From assembly GCA_008828725.1 (NCBI GenBank), contig MEHQ01002713.1, forward strand, positions 21,414-85,413: a stretch of 64,000 nucleotides of DNA, read 5' to 3'. Made by a program: the position numbers and the translations under genes. The notes under the pieces are model-generated. The model saw only the letters and a program-made list of their open reading frames with translations. It had not been told where the DNA came from and made no database searches. This document shows positions 57,239-64,000 of the stretch, one piece after another; positions within the stretch are counted from its first letter, which is position 1, and the number at the start of each line of letters is the position of its first letter. Source of the DNA: Saccharina japonica (Eukaryota > Sar > Phaeophyceae > Laminariales > Laminariaceae).

Positions 57239-59653
57239 AGGCCATCCCTTACGGATGGGTTCTCAAACTGAAAATGAACGTTTTCAGTTTTCGAAAGCAA
57301 TTGTCTCTCTGAGGCCATCTCTTACGGATGGGTTCTGAAAACTGAAAATGAACGTTTTCAGTTTTCAAAACCGATTGGCTCTCTTACGGGGTTGAAAGTG
57401 GGCCCATTTCCGATCAAGTTTTTCAATTATCACTTTCAAGTCGGCCTCCACTCGGAAATGGGGCCCCATTTCCGATCGAGATCACGATTGAAACTGGCGA
57501 TTGGATTTGGAATATATGGGTTTCCACACATCGTTGGAGGCAACACGCGTACAAATGTACCGCAAACAGCAGCTGGCAGCTGCAGTTGAGTACGAGCCGC
57601 GTCTGTTGCCAAGCAAGCAGCAACACAGGTGTACTGCTGCTGCTGCTGCTTGCTGTGCCACACTCCCCACCCGCGCGTGCCTCAGACATCACCACAATGC
57701 GATGGGATCGGATTGTGATGGTGCCGGCCACGAGAGCCTTTCGACTGCCCTTGCAGCTGCGACCTATAGGCTGCGACTAAACGAGGAACACAGACAGGGA
57801 GGAGGAAAACACAGCTTTTAACGACACCCCTCCGTCGTGTTTTCCGTTGTCCCGGCCACCGCCGGGTACAATGCTTCTGCGTTGCGTGCTCCGGTGCGAC
57901 GAACACCTCGATCACCCGTAGTCCAGGGCGGCAGCAAACTTGTGCTGAGGCGCTTTCGCGTACGAGCATATACGAGTACTCGTACGAGTAGTACCGTCTT
58001 CCCCGTACTGCTGGTGCTGTACACTTTTTGTCACAACTTGCTGCCCAGAAATCATTTTCAATTCTTGGGTCATGATAAGATAGCCAACTTATAAATTCTC
58101 AATTGGTTTTGACGCTCGACAAAAACGTTCATTTTCAGTTTTCAGAACCCATCCGTAAGAGATGGCCTGTGGGTTCTGAAAACTGAAAATTAACGTTTTC
58201 AGTTTTCAAAACCGATTGTCTATCTTACAGGGTTAAAAGTGGGCCCATTTCCGATCAAAGATTTCAATTATCGTTCTCAAGTCGGCCTCCACTCGGAAAG
58301 GGGGCCCCATTTCCGATCGAGATCACGATAGAAACTCGCGATCGGATTTGGAATGTGATGGGTTTCCACACGTCGCTGGAGGCAACATGCGTACAAATGT
58401 ACCGCAAACAGCAGTTAAGTACAAGCCGCGCCTGTCTGCCACGCGAGCAACAACACAGATGTGCCTTCTGTTGCTGCTTGCTGTGCCGCGCTCCCCACCC
58501 GCGCGTGCCTCAGACATCACCACAATGCGATGGGATCGGATTGTGATGGTGTCGGCCACGAGGGCCTTTCAACTGCCCTTGCAGCTGCGACCTATAGGCT
58601 GCGACTAACGAGGAACACAGACAGGGAGGAGGAAAACACGAAAACACAACTTCAACCGACACCCCTACGTCGTGTTTTCCGTTGTCCCGGCCACCGTCGG
58701 GTACAATGCTTCTGCGCTGTGTGCTCCGGTGCGACGAACACCTCGACCACCCGTAGTCCAGGGCGGCAACAATATTTCGGAGGCGCTTTCGCGTACGTGT
58801 ATATACGAGTACGATTAGTACCGTCTTCCTCGTACTGCTGCTGTACACTTTTTGTCACAACTTGCTGCCCAGAAATAATTCTCAATTCTTGGGTCATGAT
58901 AAAATAGCCAACTGAACAATTCATTAATTGGTTTTGACGCTCGAAAAAAATGTTTATTTTCAGTTTTCAGAAATCATCCGTAAGAGATGGCGGGGTTGAA
59001 AGTGGGTCCATTTCCGATCAAAGATTTCAATTATCACTTTGAAGTCGGCTTCCACTCGGAAATGGGGCCCCATTTTCAATCGAGATCACGATTGAAACTC
59101 GCGATTGGATTTATAATGTGGTGGGTTTCCACACGTCGTTGGAGGCAACACGCGTACAAATGTACCGCAAACAGCAGTTGAGTACCAGCCGCGTCTGTCT
59201 GCCAAGCAAGCAACAACACAGATATGTACTGCTGCTGCTGCTTGCTGTGCCACGCTCCCCACCCGCGCGTGCATCAGACATCACCACAATGCGATGGGAT
59301 CGGATTGTGATTGCGTCGGCCACGAGAGCCTTTCAACTGCCGTTGCAGTTGCGACCTATAGGCTGCGACTAACAAATAACACAGACAGGGAGGAGGAAAA
59401 CACAACTTTTAACGACACCCCTCCGTCGTGTTTTCTAAGGACTATCATAGGAGTCAACGGGACGGGAATTCCCATAGAGAACGGGACGGGACGGGACCGG
59501 ACGGGTATTCCCGTCCCGTCCCATCGTGAAATGTCTCCCGTCCACGACCTCCCGTCCCATCCCATCATGTTTTTCCTACCCATTTCCGTCCCATATGGCC
59601 GAAATAGTATCCTCCCGTTCTCCCGTCCCCACCTTGCTTCCCATCCCATCGTC

Positions 59654-59790
59654 GGATACTTTCTCCCGTCCCATCACTTCCCATCCCGTTGGCAGGATAC
59701 TTTCTCCCGCCCCATCACTTCCCATCCCGTTGGCAGGATACTTTCTCCCGTCCCATCACTTCCCATCCCGTTGGCAGGATAATGTATCCC
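59654..59790 (+). repeat. 41-bp minisatellite in hAT-like element
   Basis: Three and a third copies starting at 59654, 59695, 59736 and 59777. The unit begins GGATACTTTCTCCCGTCCCA and ends CCCATCCCGTTGGCA. Confidence 0.9.
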
Positions 59791-60120
59791 GTCCCACTTG
59801 CTTCCCGTCCCACCATCCACGCACGTACTCCCGTTCCCATGACCATTGTGGACATGTTGCTCCCATTGTCAGTTCCCATCTTCCTCCGATTTGCGCTTCC
59901 CGCTCAACCTCCCAAATCTCCCATTTGCACTTCCCACACACGTGTAGTTTCGTAGTTTCAGTGGAAGTTGTACATATTCATATTTTTTATTTGGGAATCC
60001 AAGGTGAATCTTGGATTTAATTTTTTTTTTGTTATGGTACGCAGTCAGCTCTCCCATTGTTTTTTTTTTTTTCACTTTTGGAGAGAGACGCACCACACAC
60101 GCACCACACACACGTTCCTC

Positions 60121-60333
60121 ATGGCGGAATCGACCCGTGGTGGCTCGGCTGCTGAGCCTCCGGCACAGCCAAGTCGGTCATTTGCGATCGGTGGTATTCC
60201 CGTGAATAAGATGGGTGCAGGCGTTGGGAGAAACAAGCAGACGTCAGGGATTTGGAAGTATTGCGTGGAGTTCGAGCCAGCTGTGGACGAAAATAGCGTA
60301 AAGTGTGCCGGTGTACACGGCGGTAGACACTAG
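60121..60333 (+). pseudogene. Truncated BED-finger-like N-terminus of a hAT transposase
   Basis: 70 residues from ATG: MAESTRGGSAAEPPAQPSRS, then NKQTSGIWKYCVEFEPAVDE and NSVKCAGVHGGRH before TAG. S-x-I-W-K-Y-C...V-K-C resembles the start of a BED zinc finger, but the second Cys pair and the His residues are missing, and no catalytic domain follows. This may be exon 1 of a deleted transposase. Confidence 0.45.
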
Positions 60334-60635
60334 TAGTTCGTAACGAGGCTTGGGGGAGATGGGGTGTACGTTCCGTCGAGCATCTATGTTGGGTTAAGAG
60401 TGTCCCACATATCCCCGGTGGGCTTCCCGTTCTCTTTCCCATCGACACTGGCAATTTTCCCATTGCCATTCCCGTTGTCTTTCCCATCGACAATGGCAAG
60501 TTTCCCATTGTTTCCCGTCCCACTATAGAACGTGATAGTCCCATCCCATCCCGTCTAAACGATGGGAGCCATATTCGATTCCCATTCCGTCCCCATCAAT
60601 AAAAACTCCCATCTTCCCGTCCCGTTCCCGTCCCG

Positions 60636-60765
60636 TCTAGAAAGCATGTGGACATTTCCCGTCCCGTTCCCGTCCCGTCTAGAAAGCATGTGGACATTTC
60701 CCGTCCCGTTCCTGTCCCGTCTAGAAAGCATGGGACATTTCCCGTCCCGCTCCCGTCCCGTCTAG
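60636..60765 (+). repeat. 42-bp minisatellite in hAT-like element
   Basis: TCTAGAAAGCATGTGGACAT recurs at 60636, 60678 and 60720, with a partial copy at 60761, spaced 41-42 bp with CCCGTCCC spacers. Confidence 0.9.
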
Positions 60766-61156
60766 ACGAACATTATCCCGTCCCATCCCGTCACAACGGG
60801 AGCAGAAAACTGACGATGGGATCCCGTCCCGTTGACAACGGGAGCCGTCCCGTTGACAACGTGAGCCCAAATTTGTTCCGCCTGCGGCGGACTAAGGACT
60901 GCCGTCCCGTCTCACACGGTGCGGCACCATGATAGTCCACACTGTTTTCCGTTGTCCCGGCCACCGTCGGTTGCAATGCTTCTGCGCTGCGTGCTCCGGT
61001 GCGACGAACACCTCGATCACCCGTAGTCTAGGGCGGCAGCGAAATATTTCGGAGGCGCTTTCGCGTACGAGTATATACGAGTACGAGTAGTATCGTCTTC
61101 CTCGTACTGCTGCTGTACACTCTTCGTCACAACCTGCTGCCCAGGAATCATTCTCA

Positions 61157-62029
61157 AGCCGGATCGATCTGACGCCCTTTTCATCACGAAGAAAGCCTCT
61201 TGCTCATACACGACTGGCAATACCCCTGGTACGCAAAGTAAAAGTGGAAAATGACACTTTCTCAGGGTGCTGATACGGTTTGAACTTAGACTTTCGATGA
61301 GGACGCCGAGCACTTGTAGGTGAACATACCTGGGCCTCTGGTTCGACCGTCCGTAGCGTCTTACGTGGCCACAGCAGAGTGTAGATACAAAACACGAGCT
61401 CCGAAAATATACGTTAAAGCAGTTGCCGCTGAGCACTGTGGTTTCGTGATGCAAACACAGCAATGCCTGCCCTCCCTTGCATATCCAAGAGCCCCAACAT
61501 CGCCTAGAGACTATAACGAACAAGCTTTACGTTGGTCGGGAGCAGGTCTGAACATTATATATAACTGCCGCTATGGCGTGTTCCGCAAGGAGTTCTGATA
61601 TGGTGATATTGTACCACAAATAGTATTGCTACTGTAGAAAAGACGAGCTATATACCCGTACGAGTATATATTTTCAAGGCTCAAGCACTCTTTGTTTTTT
61701 TTGCCGATTGGGCCCCTTAAAAGTGATCGCCAGTAGCGCATCAGCAGCAGCAGCAGCAGCAGCAGACAGTGCTGCGTATCTGTCGCTGTGCGCTTTTGTG
61801 GTGTACGGAGTGTGTACTCGTACTCGTACAGCAGAGCTTTCTTGCACGTCACGGTTTTGACAGTTAACATAATACAAACAAACTGTGTCTAAAACACATA
61901 TTTTTGGATGAAAACCACTTTGTGTTGTTAGACCAACTACTAGTAATTGGTGGTAAGGAGGCCTCAACACCTCCAGTAGTCATATCTGCCATGCCTCACG
62001 TTGGGGAAATACTGATTGTGCTGAACCAA
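61157..62029. other. Intergenic, no gene supported
   Basis: Contains a CAG microsatellite (61742-61765) and TA-rich stretches. The open frame 61017-61523 (-) is a shadow without motifs. Confidence 0.5.
61742..61765. repeat. (CAG)8 microsatellite
   Basis: Uninterrupted CAG repeat. Confidence 0.95.
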
Positions 62030-63629
62030 CACGAACGAACATCTACGTATACGGGCCGGTTTCCTTCGTTATTTTCGATGGGAACATATATTCGGCATAC
62101 AGCAGCAGCTGTGCCGGCCGGAGCAACAACAGCAGCGGAAGACCAGCAACAGCAGCAGTAGTAGGACACACGAGGCCAGGCTCAGCGTCGCTGTAATACG
62201 CTCGGCTTGTCGGTCTAGAACTTGAACCCGTTGACTCGTACTCAATGAATTGTGTGTCGTTGGCTTCCACAACGCGATACCTCGTGTTGATATTCGGCGT
62301 AAAACATAAAAGACGAACAAATCTAAACCTGATACTCGTACGTGTGCCCAACAACCGATAATATCGTAACAGTAGGTGCCACCACTACTACTGCTGTACG
62401 ACATCTACGTCAGAGCTTCTCCGTCCCCTTATCAGTAGGAGGGTGGGCCTTATAATACCACCTGCACCATGTCTGAGACACGGCCTTTAATCTGCCTACT
62501 GGTAGAGTTAGTTTTCGTTCGGTAGAACTCAAGAAACCAAAAAACATGTTACGATATTTTAGGTACCGAATTAAAAAAAACGCATGACTCATCAGCCACG
62601 TGCCTGTGAAATCTATGGCCCACAGCTATCCATGCCTTTGAAAACACACGTTGCCGCGCCTACTGAAGCTCGATCAACTCTGAACGAGTTACAACAAAAC
62701 CAGCACGAGAAGACTTTGTTAAACCAGGTGCGTGCACAGAGCCCCACGGGACTGGCGTTGGTGCCGTGTACGTTGAGTGCAGTGTACAAACGTCGATGTT
62801 AGCTGTCTCACACGAACGAACATCTACGTATGTATACGTTCGTTTTGGTTTTTTATCTCAACATAAGTGATCGTCAGTATACAGCAGCAGCAGCAGCAGC
62901 AGCAGGACCCATGCCGGCCGCAGGAACAACAGCAGAGAAACAGCAGCAACAGCAGCAGCAGGAAGAAACATGAGGCCAGGGTCAGCGTCGCTGTACGCTC
63001 TGCTTGTCGGTCTAACACTTGAGCCCTCTGTACTCGAATACGTAATTCGTTGTTTCTTTTTGTGTCGCTTGGTTCCTCAACGCGATATTGATATTCGGCA
63101 ACATTTAAAAAATAGCCAAGTGCAGTGTCCAACAACCGATAATCTCGTGATAGGTACCACCACTACTACTGCTGTACGCTATCTACAGCACAGCTTCTCT
63201 GCCCGCTTATTTGTAGGAGAGTGGGCTTTACAATACCACCTACATGATGTCTCAGGGACACGGCCCAAACGTTGCTGTGGTCAGACAACATGATATCTCA
63301 GGGACACGGCCCAAACGTTGCTGTGCTCAAACATAATCTGCCCACTGGTAGAGTTGGGTTTGGTTCGGTAGAACTCAAGAAAAAATAAAACGGTATGATA
63401 TTTTACGTTCCGAACTTTCAAAACAAACATGACTCAGCCATGTGCCTGTAAATACCATTTACCACAGCGATGCTTTGAAAACACACGTTGCCCCCTCTAG
63501 CTCGATCAACTCTGAACGAGTTACAGCGATTCCAGCGCGCGAAGACTTCGTAACAACGTGTGCGTGCGCAGAGCCCGATAGGACTGGGTTTGGCGCCGTG
63601 TACGTTGAGCACGGTGTACAAACGTCGAT
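62030..63629 (+). repeat. 781-bp tandem duplication
   Basis: Copy 1 is 62030-62797, copy 2 is 62811-63629. Both begin CACGAACGAACATCTACGTA and end at ACAAACGTCGAT. Between, they share AACAACAGCAG, GTCGGTCTA, CCAACAACCGATAAT and CTGAACGAGTTACA blocks in the same order, with many substitutions and small indels. Copy 2 has its own (CAG)8 tract at 62882-62905. Confidence 0.8.
63244..63335. repeat. 46-bp tandem duplication within copy 2
   Basis: ATGATGTCTCAGGGACACGG and ATGATATCTCAGGGACACGG lie 46 bp apart, both followed by CCCAAACGTTGCTGTG. Confidence 0.9.
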
Positions 63630-64000
63630 ATTGGTTCAGCCCGACACACATAAGACTCGATAAATTCCACCTTACACGACCCTACACGCCCTCCTACGCA
63701 TGCCTCTACGAGTAGGCTTTTGTTTTCACTTGATTTTTTGTTTTAAATGGCTCGCGCTTCGCGCTCGTGCGCCTCATTGTTATAGGTATTTTTCGAGCCG
63801 TGATTTATGGCTATGATGTGTCTAGCTTTGAGGCTCCAGAAATGTGTGAATGAGAAATAAGGACCGTCTATTATGTCTTCTGATTATTGAAACTGGTCAT
63901 GTAGAGTAGTGGTTTGTGTTGTTTGCGTCACACGACGCAAAGCCATCGGCCGCCGCGCCGCCGCCAGAGTAGTTTCGGCATCCAAGTGCAGGTGGATTTT
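63630..64000. other. Window end, nothing recognised
   Basis: AT-rich, then a GC-rich end (GGCCGCCGCGCCGCCGCC) near 63945. No open frame with support. Confidence 0.5.

Larger units (their letters stand above)
59436..60941 (+). mobile_element. hAT-like DNA transposon inserted in the tandem array
   Basis: Units A and B show the empty site (CGTCGTGTTTTCCGTTGTC). In unit C it is opened by 1506 bp flanked by GTGTTTTC and CTGTTTTC, an 8-bp target duplication with one mismatch, as in hAT elements. Ends are inverted: TAAGGACTATCAT left and TGTGGACTATCAT (reverse complement) right. The interior is packed with CCCGTCCC and its complement at both ends, like subterminal binding repeats. One internal frame (60121-60333) starts like a BED-finger transposase. 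Confidence 0.75.
57239..61156 (+). repeat. Tandem array of ~0.8-kb palindrome-rich units, third unit interrupted
   Basis: Unit A (about 57239-58166), unit B (58167-58992) and unit C (58993-59435 plus 60950-61156). Shared landmarks: GTTTCCACAC near 57520, 58362 and 59125; the block around GACATCACCACAATGCGATG; and GTTTTCCGTTGTCCCGGCCA at 57838, 58673 and 60945. Unit ends carry inverted copies of GGCCATCTCTTACGGATGGG with TTCTGAAAACTGAAAATG. Perfect hairpins occur at 57336-57367 (13-bp arms) and at CGGAAATGGGGCCCCATTTC plus CG near 57456. The inverted ends suggest each unit was itself a DNA transposon. Confidence 0.75.

Overview
The window looks like nuclear DNA of a photosynthetic stramenopile, most probably a brown alga. 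Genes are intron-rich (average intron about 1.4 kb in the best model), splice sites are canonical GT-AG, GC is moderate, repeats are abundant, and the main protein has an architecture I associate with brown algae, pelagophytes and oomycetes. There are no bacterial operons, no CRISPR array and no rRNA. The species call is inference; no species-specific marker was found.

The left half (500-35192, + strand) is one giant gene that enters the window already in progress. By splicing 22 exons whose phases all agree I obtain 4155 coding nt, 1384 codons plus a stop. The protein starts inside an ectodomain of polymorphic-outer-membrane-protein (Pmp) type repeats. A Cys-rich stretch follows, then a membrane region of about nine helices and a short acidic tail. 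Two large Ser/Thr/Gly-rich, probably disordered loops (exons 11 and 14) interrupt the membrane region. One exon is only 23 nt. The introns carry six copies of a ~248-bp MITE, a minisatellite resembling the MITE end, a PIF/Harbinger-like element in the 5.3-kb intron, tRNA-derived SINE-like pieces and an inverted repeat pair.

The middle (about 37-52 kb) belongs to the minus strand. At least three exons (51976 down to 43293) encode a second multi-pass membrane protein with an LNAVTVIF..DLDEK junction. A separate exon at 37.0 kb may be its continuation or another gene. The 6.3-kb intron holds a decayed LTR-like element with a short cytochrome-oxidase-VIc-like reading frame, and a field of degenerate CCCATGGG repeats.

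The right part has a compact + strand gene (54.77-55.97 kb, possibly from 54.31 kb) that I could splice but not identify, plus weak exon signals near 56.3-56.7 kb. From 57.2 kb onward it is repeat territory. A tandem array of about 0.8-kb palindrome-rich units has a third unit split by a 1506-bp hAT-like element with an 8-bp target duplication. A 781-bp tandem duplication and several CAG microsatellites follow.
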